In this document: piece by piece, positions 41,206-50,783 of the stretch
Numbering within the stretch: the first letter of the stretch is position 1
How the letters are laid out: every line of letters starts with the position of its first letter
Source: Tianweitania populi
GTDB lineage: Bacteria; Pseudomonadota; Alphaproteobacteria; Rhizobiales; Rhizobiaceae
DNA length: 64,000 nucleotides
Direction: 5' to 3'
Assembly: GCF_014652875.1 (NCBI RefSeq)
Contig: NZ_BMZQ01000004.1
Location: 1-64,000 of the forward strand
Translations under genes and position numbers: made by a program
Notes under the pieces: model-generated
Databases searched by the model: none
The model's input: the letters and a program-made list of their open reading frames with translations, nothing else
Told to the model about the DNA's origin: nothing

Positions 41206-42822
41206 ATGAGCCAAATTCTCGGGCGAAAGGCCTCCCCTTTGTCTTCGGAGGACTTCAACATCGATGCGCTTGACCATAGAGCCCGCCGGCGCCCGGCCGG
41301 TGGTTCGCTTCTGCTGACTGCAAAAAGCCTGGCCGATCGGGACCTTACGGATGATCGATCCACGCAGCAGGCAACCAGGGTCGAGCAGACCGCGACCACC
41401 GCTGACCCGCTACGGTCTGAAGCGCCAATTACGACATCCCCGTCAGACCACCGCACGGATCGCCCCTCGCCTGTCACCGTTGCCAAAGTGGGCGAGTTCC
41501 TCGAACTTGACTTCCGCCGCTTGTTCACCTGGCTGCGCGCCGGCTTTCTTTTGGCCTGCATCCTGGCTGTCATCGGTGCTCTCGCCGGTGGCGGTTACGG
41601 GCTTCTGGCAAAGAAGCGCTATACAGTTGCAACCGACATCCTGCTGAACCCGACCAATCTGCAGGTCGTCAATGACGACCTTTATGTTCAGTCCGGCCAG
41701 ATCGACAATCAGCTCCTCAACATCCGCAGCAAGCAGCGAGTTCTGACATCCAGAAATGTCCTTGCACGTGTCGTGGACGATCTGAACCTCGCCAGCGAAC
41801 CAGAGTTCGGCGATGGCGCGTCCGATCCCAAGCTGACGGCCCTGAGGCGCTTGCAGGAGGCCATCAAGGTTCAGGCTGATGAAGGGTCGTTCGTAACGAC
41901 GCTGCTGGTGACCGCCCAGACACCCGACAAGGCGATCGAGATCTCGCAGGCGATCGTCAAGACCTTCCAGGATGAGCTAGCCGAAGCTGAGAGCAATGGC
42001 GCAAGCCGCGCTGCAACCGCACTCGATAGCCGCCTTGGGCAGTTAAGAGCTGACGTGCAGGCGGCGGAAAAGAAGATCGAAGACTACCGCCGCGATCAAA
42101 ATCTGTCGTCGAGCTACGGCCAACTCGTAAGCTCGCAGACCATGACCCAGCTCAACACCCAGATCGTGCAGGCTCAGGCCAGGGCTAGCGCGGCGCAAGC
42201 AGATTACGACGCGCTGATTGCGGGCGGCGCAAACGGCACGAATGCCAGCCCTTCCGTTTCAGAAACACTGGTCGCTTTGCGCAACGAAGCCAACCGGATC
42301 CGACAGGAACTTGAGTCTCAATCCGCGCAACTCGGTCCCCGCCACCCGTCCATCCTGAAATTGCGGGTCGCGCTTGATACAGTCAACGCTCAGGTGAAAA
42401 CCGAGTATCTGCACACGGTCGAAGTGGCCAAAGGCAGCCGTGACGCGACCAAGAACACCATGGACTCGCTGGTTGCACGCATGAACGATCTTCAGGGCAA
42501 CGTCTTTGCCGATCGCGAGTCGGAAGTTGCCCTCCGCGAACTTGAGCGGGACGCGACGTCCAAGACGGCGATCTACGAAAGCTTCCTGTCGCGCGCACGC
42601 CAGATCACTGAGCGCCAGCAGATCGATACGACCAATGTGCAGGTGATCTCGACCGCTGTTCCACCGAATGGGCGGTCCTGGCCTCCGAGAACGATTGTGC
42701 TGGCAGTCGGTGGCGCAGTCGCGGGCTTTGCTCTCGGCCTTCTCCTGGCCCTCATCACGGGTATCCGTCGAGACCTGCGCGACGAGCCGGATGATTATCG
42801 CAGCCCTGCTTACGGTGTCTAA
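41206..42822 (+). CDS. Polysaccharide copolymerase, Wzz/GumC type
   Basis: A 538-residue inner-membrane protein that sets chain length and links synthesis to export. It has a long, low-complexity cytosolic head (about 100 residues), a first transmembrane helix (LLACILAVIGALAGGGYGLL), a periplasmic Wzz domain (TVATDILLNPTNLQV), a coiled-coil with GNVFADRESEVALRELERDA and AIYESFLSRARQITERQQ, then a second helix ending near TGIRRDL. No tyrosine-kinase domain is fused at the C-terminus, unlike many GumC/ExoP proteins. The glycosyltransferase gene overlaps its stop by eight bases. Confidence 0.88.
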   Translation: MSQILGRKASPLSSEDFNIDALDHRARRRPAGGSLLLTAKSLADRDLTDDRSTQQATRVEQTATTADPLRSEAPITTSPSDHRTDRPSPVTVAKVGEFLELDFRRLFTWLRAGFLLACILAVIGALAGGGYGLLAKKRYTVATDILLNPTNLQVVNDDLYVQSGQIDNQLLNIRSKQRVLTSRNVLARVVDDLNLASEPEFGDGASDPKLTALRRLQEAIKVQADEGSFVTTLLVTAQTPDKAIEISQAIVKTFQDELAEAESNGASRAATALDSRLGQLRADVQAAEKKIEDYRRDQNLSSSYGQLVSSQTMTQLNTQIVQAQARASAAQADYDALIAGGANGTNASPSVSETLVALRNEANRIRQELESQSAQLGPRHPSILKLRVALDTVNAQVKTEYLHTVEVAKGSRDATKNTMDSLVARMNDLQGNVFADRESEVALRELERDATSKTAIYESFLSRARQITERQQIDTTNVQVISTAVPPNGRSWPPRTIVLAVGGAVAGFALGLLLALITGIRRDLRDEPDDYRSPAYGV

Positions 42823-43921
42823 GCGGATCGTCTTTCATACACCGAGCCTTCGCGGCGGCGGAGCCGAACGCGTCTTCGTGTTGATGGCAAACGAACTCGC
42901 TTCGCGGGGGCATGACGTGACCCTGCTGACATGGAATGCCGCCGGTCCAAACGCAGCGCTGCTGTCGAGCGCGGTGACGCTGGTGGATTTCGCCCTCCCC
43001 GTCCAAGGCGAAGGCTTCAGCATCGTGAAGACGCTGAAAACCGTCAGGCGCAGTGCGCAGGCCTTACGAAAGCTGCAACCCGACGCGGTGTTCAGCGCAC
43101 CGGAATTCATGAACCTGGTTGCGGCGCTCGCACTTCTGATGGCGACGAGCCGTGCCCGCTTTTTCCCGACCTTTCACGCCGCCACTTCGCTCGTGACAGG
43201 CAGGCTAGGCGCGCGATTGGCCGTCAGGCTTTCTGCGCTGGTTTCCGCCCAAGCGACCAAAGCCATCGTTGTTTCGACCGGCATTGGTCGAGAGCTGAAG
43301 GCACGTGGGTTTCCGCCGAGCAAGATTACCGTGATCCACAATCCGGTGCCTGCTGGCGCGGATCCCCAAACCGAAGTCTATCCCTGGCAGAACGATCTGG
43401 CCGCGATGGGAGACGGTGCGGTGATCGTCACGGCCGGGCGCTTGGTCGAGGTCAAAGATCACCGAACGCTGCTTCGCGCCTTCGCGCTCCTGCGCGAACA
43501 ACGGCCTGCGCGGCTGGTGATCTTTGGAGAAGGTCCGCTCGAAGGTGCCTTGCGTTCCCTTGCGCACGAACTTGGCATCGACAGCCAAGTGCTGTTTGCC
43601 GGATATGTGAACAATCCCGCCGCCTGCTACGCAGTGGCTGATCTTTTTACCCTGTCGTCTATCAGCGAGGGCTTCGGCAATGTGCTGGTGGAGGCCATGA
43701 ATGCGGGGGTTCCGGTTGTATCCACCGAAGCGCCCTATGGTCCGGCCGAGATCCTTCAGGATGGGCGCTGCGGAACGCTTGTTCCGGTTAGTGATGCGGC
43801 GGCTTTAGCCCGCGCTATGGGTGAGATGCTCGATCAGCCTACGCCCATTGAGATCCTGAAAAACAGGGCAGCCGACTTCGACGTTAAGCGGATTGGCGAT
43901 CAGTATGAGGCCCTGCTTTGA
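42815..43921 (+). CDS. Glycosyltransferase, GT4 family
   Basis: A 368-residue GT-B enzyme. GTG 42815 gives VSKRIVFHTPSLRGGGAERV, the usual N-terminal donor/acceptor loop of GT4; ATG 42791 in the same frame would overlap wzz further. The C-terminal half has VIVTAGRLVEVKDHRTLLRA and the nucleotide-sugar motif SEGFGNVLVEAMNAGVPVVS (E-x7-E). It adds a sugar to the lipid-linked repeat unit in the cytosol. The donor sugar is not known. Confidence 0.88.
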   Translation: MSKRIVFHTPSLRGGGAERVFVLMANELASRGHDVTLLTWNAAGPNAALLSSAVTLVDFALPVQGEGFSIVKTLKTVRRSAQALRKLQPDAVFSAPEFMNLVAALALLMATSRARFFPTFHAATSLVTGRLGARLAVRLSALVSAQATKAIVVSTGIGRELKARGFPPSKITVIHNPVPAGADPQTEVYPWQNDLAAMGDGAVIVTAGRLVEVKDHRTLLRAFALLREQRPARLVIFGEGPLEGALRSLAHELGIDSQVLFAGYVNNPAACYAVADLFTLSSISEGFGNVLVEAMNAGVPVVSTEAPYGPAEILQDGRCGTLVPVSDAAALARAMGEMLDQPTPIEILKNRAADFDVKRIGDQYEALL

Positions 43922-43978
43922 CCGTAAAGCGAACGCTCCGGTGCCCGCAACGACATATGACTAAGCGACCTTTGTCTG

Positions 43979-45127
43979 GTGGACAAACCCTTGCGCAACG
44001 CTGCTGCTGATCGACCCCTGAAGGTTCTTGTTGCGACACCGGCGGGGACGACCGGCCGCGGCGGAATTGACCGCATGATGGCTGCACTCCAGTCTGAATT
44101 GGAGCGGCGCTCAGTTGAAGTCATTGCGCGCTTCCTACCCACGCGCGGCAACGGATCGCTCGCGCTTTCGTGGCTTCATCTTACGCGCTTTTGCCTGCAG
44201 ATGGCTGGGGCGCGTGTTCGCGGCGACGTCGATCTGGTGCACATCAATCTCGCAAGCCGCGGCAGCACCTATCGCAAGATCGTTCTGGCAGCCTGTGCAC
44301 GCATCCTGCGGATCCCCTACGTCATCCACCTCCACGGTGCGGAATATCGCGAGTTCTGGGCAAACAGCCGCCCGACGGTAAGCCGCCGTATCCACGGGAT
44401 GTTTGCGCATGCAAGCCGCATCATCGTGCTTGGCACGCCCTGGCGCGCCTTCGTGGCGCAGATGGTGCCCGAGGCAGCAGCGCGGATCGTTATCGTGCCC
44501 AATGCCGTCGCGGAGGCTGAAACACGACCGGATGCTGGCGCTACAACCGTCCACATCCTGTTCATGGGACGGATCGAAGAGCGCAAGGGCGTTCCCGAAC
44601 TCGTTCGCGCCCTGACCAATCTACGCGAAATGCCAGGCTGGCATGCGACTATTGCAGGCGATGGCAGCGTCGAAGCCTTGCGGGCCGAAGTCGCCGAGCT
44701 CGGCCTTCAAGACCGGATCGCAGTTCCCGGATGGCTGGGTGCCCAAGATGCGGCAAGGCTTCTAGCGACGGGCGATATTCTGACCCTCCCCTCTCATGCC
44801 GAAAACTTGGCGATGTCGGTGATCGAAGCCATGGCTGCTGGGCTTGCAGTGGTGACGACGCCGGTAGGAGCGGTGGAGGACATCATCGAAGATGGCGAAA
44901 CGGGTCTGCTGGTTCCGCCGGGGGATGTTGCCGCTTTGGCCGACGCCCTGGCGCTTCTGGTGCGCGATACGGCGTTGCGACAACGGCTTGCTGCTGCTGG
45001 GCAACGCTTCCAACGCGAGCATCTGAGCATATCGCCCTATGCCGACCGGATCGTTTCCGTTTGGCATGATGCTGTTGCAGAGCATCTCGGCGAGACCGCG
45101 CGGGAAGACCGGAGGGGACCGCAGTGA
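43979..45127 (+). CDS. Glycosyltransferase, GT4 family
   Basis: A 382-residue GT-B enzyme: VLVATPAGTTGRGGIDRMMA at the N-terminus, then LFMGRIEERKGVPELVRAL and AENLAMSVIEAMAAGLAVVT (E-x7-E) in the donor-binding half. The start is GTG 43979, with no close ribosome binding site. It overlaps the next gene's GTG start by four bases. It would add a further sugar to the repeat unit. Confidence 0.88.
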   Translation: MDKPLRNAAADRPLKVLVATPAGTTGRGGIDRMMAALQSELERRSVEVIARFLPTRGNGSLALSWLHLTRFCLQMAGARVRGDVDLVHINLASRGSTYRKIVLAACARILRIPYVIHLHGAEYREFWANSRPTVSRRIHGMFAHASRIIVLGTPWRAFVAQMVPEAAARIVIVPNAVAEAETRPDAGATTVHILFMGRIEERKGVPELVRALTNLREMPGWHATIAGDGSVEALRAEVAELGLQDRIAVPGWLGAQDAARLLATGDILTLPSHAENLAMSVIEAMAAGLAVVTTPVGAVEDIIEDGETGLLVPPGDVAALADALALLVRDTALRQRLAAAGQRFQREHLSISPYADRIVSVWHDAVAEHLGETAREDRRGPQ

Positions 45128-46443
45128 ACGCCGCCGCTTATTTGAAGAACTCGATTGCGGAAAACTTGGTTCGCCGAACGCCTGGCATTTACCAGAGATT
45201 CCAACATCTTGCACAGCGTTCTGAAACAATGTCGCTCGATGAGCGAAGGGCTTTACGCGATGCATTAACGCTCAGAACCCTCGCGAAAGCACGGAAAACG
45301 CGGCACGGAAAGATGTTGGAGTCGCCGGGTTCCTTTAGCGATTGGCCGATCCTGGAGAAGGAAATGCTTCGGCAGGACCCTGATCTTTGCTCGGTTCGCA
45401 CGCTGCTGCCGGCGCATGCCGCCTCGACCGGGGGCACCACCGGCATCCCGATCAAGCTTCGCCGCTCGCTTTCTTCGGTGGTTTTCGAACAAGCGATCCT
45501 GGATCATCTGGTGCACCGGTTCTCCGGTCTCGATCTGAAAACTGCTCGGGTCGCCGTTCTGCGGGGGGATGCTTTCAAGGATCCCGGCGATACGAAGCCG
45601 CCATTTTGGCAGGAAAAAACCGGAAATTTTCGGCTTGTGGCGTCGAGTTTTCACCTGAATGGCTCCACAATTTCCGCTTTTATCGCCGCTTTCCGGAAAT
45701 TTCAGCCGGATTTGCTCTGGGTTTACCCGTCTTCTCTAGAGGCGTTCGTGCGTTTGGGGGATGACGGCTTGAAGGATCATCCGATCAAAAGCCTGAAGCT
45801 TGTTCTTTCGTCGTCGGAAGTTTTGAGCGCCGACGTCTCTCGCGAAGCGACCGAAAAACTCAACGTACCCGTTCTCGATTTTTATGGTCAGTCCGAACGG
45901 GTCAGCGCTTCGTACTCGGTCGCCGGCAATGAGCACTATTTCTTGCCGGCCTATGGCAGGGTCGAGTTGTTGCCGGTCGAGGATAGCGACGCGTCCGGGC
46001 TCTACGAGATCATCGGCACATCCTACTGGAACGCAGCGCAGCCTCTGGTTCGGTTTCGGACCGGCGATCTGGCGCGGCTACCAGGTGGAATGAGCGTGGA
46101 GGAAATCGAGGCAGTCACACTAGGCATATTGCCATTTCTAGGCGTTGAAGGCCGGCAGTCGGAATATGTTCTGTCTCCGGAAGGCAGCCGTTTGATCGGC
46201 ATGAACCATATTCCGCGTGGCGTGCCGGATATTGCGCAGATGCAGATCATCCAGACGGAGGCGGCGCGGGTGGAAATCCAGGTCGTTCCGCTGCCAAGCT
46301 TCGGCGAAGAAAGCCGGAAAATCATCCTTGCCAATGCGCGTCAGAAGATCCCGTCCAGCGTGGATATCGAGATCAAGACGGTCGATGCGGTGACACGCAC
46401 GAAGAGTGGGAAGACGCCGCTGGTGATGCGGCTGGTGGATTGA
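45124..46443 (+). CDS. CapK-like adenylate-forming enzyme (phenylacetate-CoA ligase fold)
   Basis: A 439-residue member of the ANL-type PaaK/CapK group. The ATP-binding loop is STGGTTGIPI (about residues 100-109), followed by LDFYGQSERVSASYS-like region (adenine pocket) and WNAAQPLVRFRTGDLARL, the usual Y/R-T-G-D motif. The C-terminal lid carries a KTG-like TKSGKTPL end. The GTG start 45124 overlaps the stop of the glycosyltransferase gene. CapK relatives occur in capsule clusters and probably activate an acyl or amino acid group attached to the polymer. The substrate is unknown. The downstream gene is convergent. Confidence 0.8.
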   Translation: MNAAAYLKNSIAENLVRRTPGIYQRFQHLAQRSETMSLDERRALRDALTLRTLAKARKTRHGKMLESPGSFSDWPILEKEMLRQDPDLCSVRTLLPAHAASTGGTTGIPIKLRRSLSSVVFEQAILDHLVHRFSGLDLKTARVAVLRGDAFKDPGDTKPPFWQEKTGNFRLVASSFHLNGSTISAFIAAFRKFQPDLLWVYPSSLEAFVRLGDDGLKDHPIKSLKLVLSSSEVLSADVSREATEKLNVPVLDFYGQSERVSASYSVAGNEHYFLPAYGRVELLPVEDSDASGLYEIIGTSYWNAAQPLVRFRTGDLARLPGGMSVEEIEAVTLGILPFLGVEGRQSEYVLSPEGSRLIGMNHIPRGVPDIAQMQIIQTEAARVEIQVVPLPSFGEESRKIILANARQKIPSSVDIEIKTVDAVTRTKSGKTPLVMRLVD

Positions 46444-46450
46444 TGGTTGC

Positions 46451-47602
46451 TTAGGCTGAAGTCCCCTCAGCCGGCTCGGCTTCCACCTTCTCGGTTTTCT
46501 GCCGGAACTTGCGGCGCAGATTATCCGCGAGCATCGCCAGCGAACCCTTGGCTGAGCCGGTGCCCATCAGGGATTGCAGGGCTACGGTATGCGTTGCCAG
46601 CCTGTCCTTGAACGCTTCGCCGCCGCACAACAGATCGACCATCTTCAGGCCGTGGTCGAACGACCACTGCACATATTCGAAGATCAGCACCATTCCGGGT
46701 GATGCCCGCGCATAATCGGGATCATAGGTGGTGACCCAGGCCATCATCGTGTCGCGCTGCACGAAGTTGACCGATATGGCGGCGACCGCGCCGTTCACCT
46801 CGATCACGAACAAGCGCAGGATGCCGGCGCGCGCCAAAACTTCGACCAGAGCGGGCAAGGCCTCGGCGCTTTCATCAAACAGCTCGGAAACGTTGCGGCC
46901 AGTTCGTTCCATCCACCTGCGCTTCAACAAAGCCAGTTTTTGGAGCACAGGCCCAAGAGGCTCGTCAGGCCCGAGCAATCGAAACTGAACGGTCCCCGCT
47001 TCTTCAAGGATGCGGATGCTGCGGCGATGATTGTGCCTGACCTTCTTGGGATGGCTGGCAAACCACGCCGCTCCGCTGTTCCAGTCGCCCGCCATGCGCG
47101 AGCTGATTTCTTCCCGGTGGTTGGGACGAAGCTTCGCCCCACCTTTCGTCTCGGGATCAAACAGGCGCCAGGCGGCTGCGTCCGGCAGCAGGCGATTGAT
47201 GAAGACGAGATCATAGCCGCCGGCTTGCCGGATCTGCGTCCAGACCCTTGCTAGCGCGGCATCCGTACAGTCAGGCGCACGAAGAATGTCGCCATAGTCG
47301 GTATAGGCAGCAGCCGCCCATTCCAGAAACCGAAGTCCCTTGCGGCGCGTGATCGCCAGCGGCACGACCGCAACCAGCCTGTCGCCGTTCCACACCAGAC
47401 CAACGCGCAGTGCAACCTGGTTCTGGTTTTTCAGCGTCGTCCACCACGCCGAAATCCAGCCATGGCTTTGGAAGATCAGGGCATCACCGGCCTGCCACAG
47501 CTGTGTCCATTGGTGTTCCAGCTCGGCCAGACGCTCCGATGAACTGACGATCTCGAGGCGCTCCGCTTCCGTGGCTACCATAGGGGCAACATGCTTATTC
47601 AT
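46451..47602 (-). CDS. CelD/BcsL-type GNAT acyltransferase
   Basis: A 383-residue cytosolic protein of the CelD/FemAB-like GNAT group (Acetyltransf_6). Visible motifs are FQSHGWISAWWTTLKN, VAVVPLAITRRKGLRFLEW and the C-terminal SPGMVLIFEYVQWSFDHG with LLCGGEAFK. The first ATG 47602 (MNKHVAPMV) overlaps the fatty acid hydroxylase-type gene by four bases. In exopolysaccharide clusters these proteins attach acyl groups to sugars. A highly charged C-terminal tail is present. Confidence 0.85.
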   Translation of the reverse strand: MNKHVAPMVATEAERLEIVSSSERLAELEHQWTQLWQAGDALIFQSHGWISAWWTTLKNQNQVALRVGLVWNGDRLVAVVPLAITRRKGLRFLEWAAAAYTDYGDILRAPDCTDAALARVWTQIRQAGGYDLVFINRLLPDAAAWRLFDPETKGGAKLRPNHREEISSRMAGDWNSGAAWFASHPKKVRHNHRRSIRILEEAGTVQFRLLGPDEPLGPVLQKLALLKRRWMERTGRNVSELFDESAEALPALVEVLARAGILRLFVIEVNGAVAAISVNFVQRDTMMAWVTTYDPDYARASPGMVLIFEYVQWSFDHGLKMVDLLCGGEAFKDRLATHTVALQSLMGTGSAKGSLAMLADNLRRKFRQKTEKVEAEPAEGTSA

Positions 47603-48603
47603 GTTGCCGACCGGTCCCGCGTCAGCGTGCTTGCGGCACGACGACGGCGCCTTACGCGACGTGCGGCGTGCCCCCACATCTTTTGCAGCGGCAGGATCCA
47701 GAGCCCGCGCAAGGTCTGATAATCGGCTGCATCGCGATCCATCAGGCCGAATTTCAGATCCAGGTTGGGTTCGGGCACGAACTGCGTGCCGAACAGGCGG
47801 TCCCAGAAGGAAAACAGCAGGCCGAAGTTCTTGTCGTAATGGCGCGGATCGACGCTGTGATGCACCTGATGCCAATGCGGGCACAGGATGATGTTGTTCA
47901 GCGGACCGAAGGAGATCTTCAAATGCGTGTGGCGCACGAAGTCCATCATCAAGATATTGCGCACGACATAGACGTTGATGCCGAACACGGCGACCTCGAC
48001 GGGGTTGAGCGCAATGACGCTCCATATGCCGAAGCAGATGCCGGGAATGACCCCATCCCATATCCGGTTCATCAGATCGTCGAGCGGATGAACGCGATCC
48101 TTGGTGATGCCGACCATGACCTCGGCCGAGTGGTGCACCTTGTGCAGCTCCCAAAGGAACGGGAAACGATGCTGCGCGGCATGATAGAGGTAATAGGACA
48201 GATCGTAGGCCAGAAGCATGGTCACGGTGAAGATCAGGATCGTGATGGGGCCTGCGGGGCCTGTCATCAGCGGACGGTCCAGGCCAAAAATCCAGCTGAT
48301 GCTCTGGTTGGTCGCGTAACCCACGGCGGTCACGAAGGTCGCACCAGCCGGGATCAGCAGGAATGGCATGATCAGCTTCTTGGTGACGAAGAAGAGCGCG
48401 TCCGCCTTTGCCGAGCGGTGGAGAATGATCTCGGTAGGAAAAGCGAAATCGAAAAAGTCGCGCACCGACTTCTTTTCGACGGTACGCCAGTAAGCCACCA
48501 GCGCGCAGATCAGGGCAGTGACAAGGATCAAGCCTGGCGTGACATAGTCGATGTTGGCGAGCTTATGCGTAATCTTTGTGCTGAGTTCAGTGAACATGGG
48601 CAT
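47599..48603 (-). CDS. Sterol desaturase/fatty acid hydroxylase-family membrane protein
   Basis: A 334-residue membrane-bound di-iron enzyme with the expected His boxes: YHAAQHR, HKVHHS and HWHQVHHS, and about four to five transmembrane helices. It hydroxylates or desaturates a lipid or fatty acyl chain. ATG 48603 or 48597 could be the start; neither has a decisive ribosome binding site. It is coupled to the downstream acyltransferase gene, so a hydroxylated acyl group for the polymer or a membrane lipid is possible. The 156-base gap upstream holds its promoter. Confidence 0.88.
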   Translation of the reverse strand: MPMFTELSTKITHKLANIDYVTPGLILVTALICALVAYWRTVEKKSVRDFFDFAFPTEIILHRSAKADALFFVTKKLIMPFLLIPAGATFVTAVGYATNQSISWIFGLDRPLMTGPAGPITILIFTVTMLLAYDLSYYLYHAAQHRFPFLWELHKVHHSAEVMVGITKDRVHPLDDLMNRIWDGVIPGICFGIWSVIALNPVEVAVFGINVYVVRNILMMDFVRHTHLKISFGPLNNIILCPHWHQVHHSVDPRHYDKNFGLLFSFWDRLFGTQFVPEPNLDLKFGLMDRDAADYQTLRGLWILPLQKMWGHAARRVRRRRRAASTLTRDRSAT

Positions 48604-48759
48604 CCCGAGAGATTAACGCTTGATCCGAGCCAAGATCACGAAGCGTCGAGCGGCTATCCTGAAGGCTGTTGTTTGAAATCGGTGGAGTTACTGTCCGGTT
48701 CTAGCACACCGGCCTTCTCAAAACGGATAAACGTGCTGCTATAATTAACATCGAATGCG

Positions 48760-50679
48760 TCAAGCCTCGTTAACGCCGTTGTCTGGCGCGACGATCTTGA
48801 TCAGCGACACCACGCCTGCATCATCCACCTTGCCGCGCCAGGCGATCCTGTCTGCGGGTTGGCGCTCGCCGAAGCGCTGCGAGACCCAACCGCCCTCACC
48901 CGGATGGTCCCCGCCTGCCCGACTTTCAATCGCGCCGTCTGGAAGATCAAGCGACACGATCGGTTCGCCGGCGCGAAAAACGGTCATGCGATTTCCGGTC
49001 TGATGCGTGGTGAGCCCCTCGGCAAGCTGGAAAACGATCTCCGCATTACACGCCGTGCCAAGCAAGCGATCGCGCACCTGGATGCCCTCAGCGCAACGCT
49101 CCACCCTTCTCTGGTGCACAGCGCCGAAGCGGTTTTTGTAGCCATCATGATGGGCGCAAAGGCTCCAGTCCGGTTCCGGCCGGGCATCCGTCAGGTTTGC
49201 CGCAGCCTTGTGCGACCAGTTGAACTTGCCCGACATGACGCTTTGGCTTGTTTTCTCGATGTTGAGCGTGTTGTGGGCGGGCGTCGAACGGAACCAGTCG
49301 CGCCATTCGCCACCTGACCCATAAAGATAGGTTCCGGGATCAACCAGAACGGGCTCGCCATCCACGAATAAGGTGATCGCCAAGCCATCGGCATGACCAT
49401 GCGCGGCAATCGAAAGATAGCCGAGCGGTCCATGATCGAAGGTCAGTTCCACCAGTCGGCCGTTGATGTCGCCGCGCCAGATCGACAAGCCGCCTTGATA
49501 GAAGGTTTTCAACCCGGTCGGCTGGGGCATGGCGTGGCTGGGTCGTCCGAAGATGATCGCGCGGAAATCCTGTGGCGAAGTGGTGAGGCCCGGTTGTTGA
49601 AGGAAGCCGTGGATCGCCGACGCCACAGAGGGCACGTAGTCCTCCTCACCTCCCAATGTGAGAGCCCTACCCTCGTCGTCGTCACCATAGGATACTCCAC
49701 GTGGCAGCCAAGCGGCCGCATCGGCGAATGCTGCGAGCCGCTGCGTCGCGCTCGCCGGAAACGGCGTTCCCGCCGCCTGCGACGCTGCCGCGCAAAGCAG
49801 GATCAGTTCGGCCGTGAAGGCACCATAGGTCGGGCTTTGCTCGGCGGCCAGCCCATCCGGCAAGATCTGCTTCGTTGTTTCCGCAATCAGCGCATGGCGG
49901 AGGTGATCGACCTTTCTGCCCAGCGAAAGCCCGATCAGGAACTCTCCGGCCAATTCGGCGACGAGATGATTGTTGGCTGACGAAAAGCGGGACGGGAAGC
50001 GTTGCAGCCAATACGCACTTGCCACCAGGATTGCGCCGATCTGCTTGAGCGTTTCTCCGTCAAGTTCGTCGCCAACCAGATCGAGCGTTATGATCAGACT
50101 GATAGCGCGCAGGGCTACCTCGATGCCGGACGCCCAGGCGACACCTCGAAACGGCGGGTTGGCCGCATGCCAGCTTTCCACTGCTGTCTGGATGGCTCGG
50201 CGCGCTCTTGCATCGCCCGACAATACGAGGTGCGCGGCCTGAACCGGCAGAACCTGCAAACGGTTGGCTTCCCAGACATATTTGATGTCCCCGAAAGTGC
50301 CGGCCTGACGGTAATCGACCGCAAATGTATGTGTCTCGGCGCCCGCCCAGAGCTTGTCCGTCACCGGATCCAGACGCCAGAAGTCTGCGGGGAAGAGACG
50401 TTCCGTATCGCGCTTTGGCCAGTCGCGTCCCAAGGCCGAATAGCGGCCTTGAAGCGTTTGCTCTGCGGCATTTGCAATTCCCTGCCTTTGTTCGGAAGAG
50501 GCTGCAAGCAGCGCGTCGCGCAAGCTTAAGAAGACCGGATGAAGCGGCGCTGTGGGATAGCGATGCCAGCCATCGTCGCGACGGCGTGAGACGATCTTGC
50601 GCTGATGTTCCTTCAGTCGGTGAAGCACTTCGGCGGGCTCCATGTTGCGCAGTCGTTTCAGATACCAGCCGAGTTTCAT
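48760..50679 (-). CDS. Heparinase II/III-family polysaccharide lyase
   Basis: A 639-residue protein with an N-terminal alpha/alpha-toroid (residues about 90-360, including RFSSANNHLVAELAGEFLIG) and a C-terminal beta-sandwich of the Hepar_II_III type (around 390-600), with FDHGPLGYLSIAAHGHADGL and the likely active-site His/Tyr residues there. No clear signal peptide is seen. It cleaves uronate-containing polymers by beta-elimination. Cluster-encoded lyases usually trim or release the polymer made by the same cluster, and the ManNAcA genes nearby suggest a uronic acid polymer. It is divergent from the GH5 gene. Confidence 0.88.
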   Translation of the reverse strand: MKLGWYLKRLRNMEPAEVLHRLKEHQRKIVSRRRDDGWHRYPTAPLHPVFLSLRDALLAASSEQRQGIANAAEQTLQGRYSALGRDWPKRDTERLFPADFWRLDPVTDKLWAGAETHTFAVDYRQAGTFGDIKYVWEANRLQVLPVQAAHLVLSGDARARRAIQTAVESWHAANPPFRGVAWASGIEVALRAISLIITLDLVGDELDGETLKQIGAILVASAYWLQRFPSRFSSANNHLVAELAGEFLIGLSLGRKVDHLRHALIAETTKQILPDGLAAEQSPTYGAFTAELILLCAAASQAAGTPFPASATQRLAAFADAAAWLPRGVSYGDDDEGRALTLGGEEDYVPSVASAIHGFLQQPGLTTSPQDFRAIIFGRPSHAMPQPTGLKTFYQGGLSIWRGDINGRLVELTFDHGPLGYLSIAAHGHADGLAITLFVDGEPVLVDPGTYLYGSGGEWRDWFRSTPAHNTLNIEKTSQSVMSGKFNWSHKAAANLTDARPEPDWSLCAHHDGYKNRFGAVHQRRVERCAEGIQVRDRLLGTACNAEIVFQLAEGLTTHQTGNRMTVFRAGEPIVSLDLPDGAIESRAGGDHPGEGGWVSQRFGERQPADRIAWRGKVDDAGVVSLIKIVAPDNGVNEA

Positions 50680-50783
50680 CTGTGACGAGACCGCTTCGAT
50701 GGAGAGAACGAATAGGCGATAAACAAGCTTCTTCTTTACACTTGCCGGGTTAACGTCCGTTTCTCTTGAGGTGGGGACGGCAG

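Noticed and set aside
48733-48770. TTGACG and TATAG-like boxes as a promoter for the hydroxylase-type gene
   Set aside because: The two boxes are only 13-14 bases apart on the minus strand, too close for a sigma-70-type promoter, and one lies in the end of the lyase gene.
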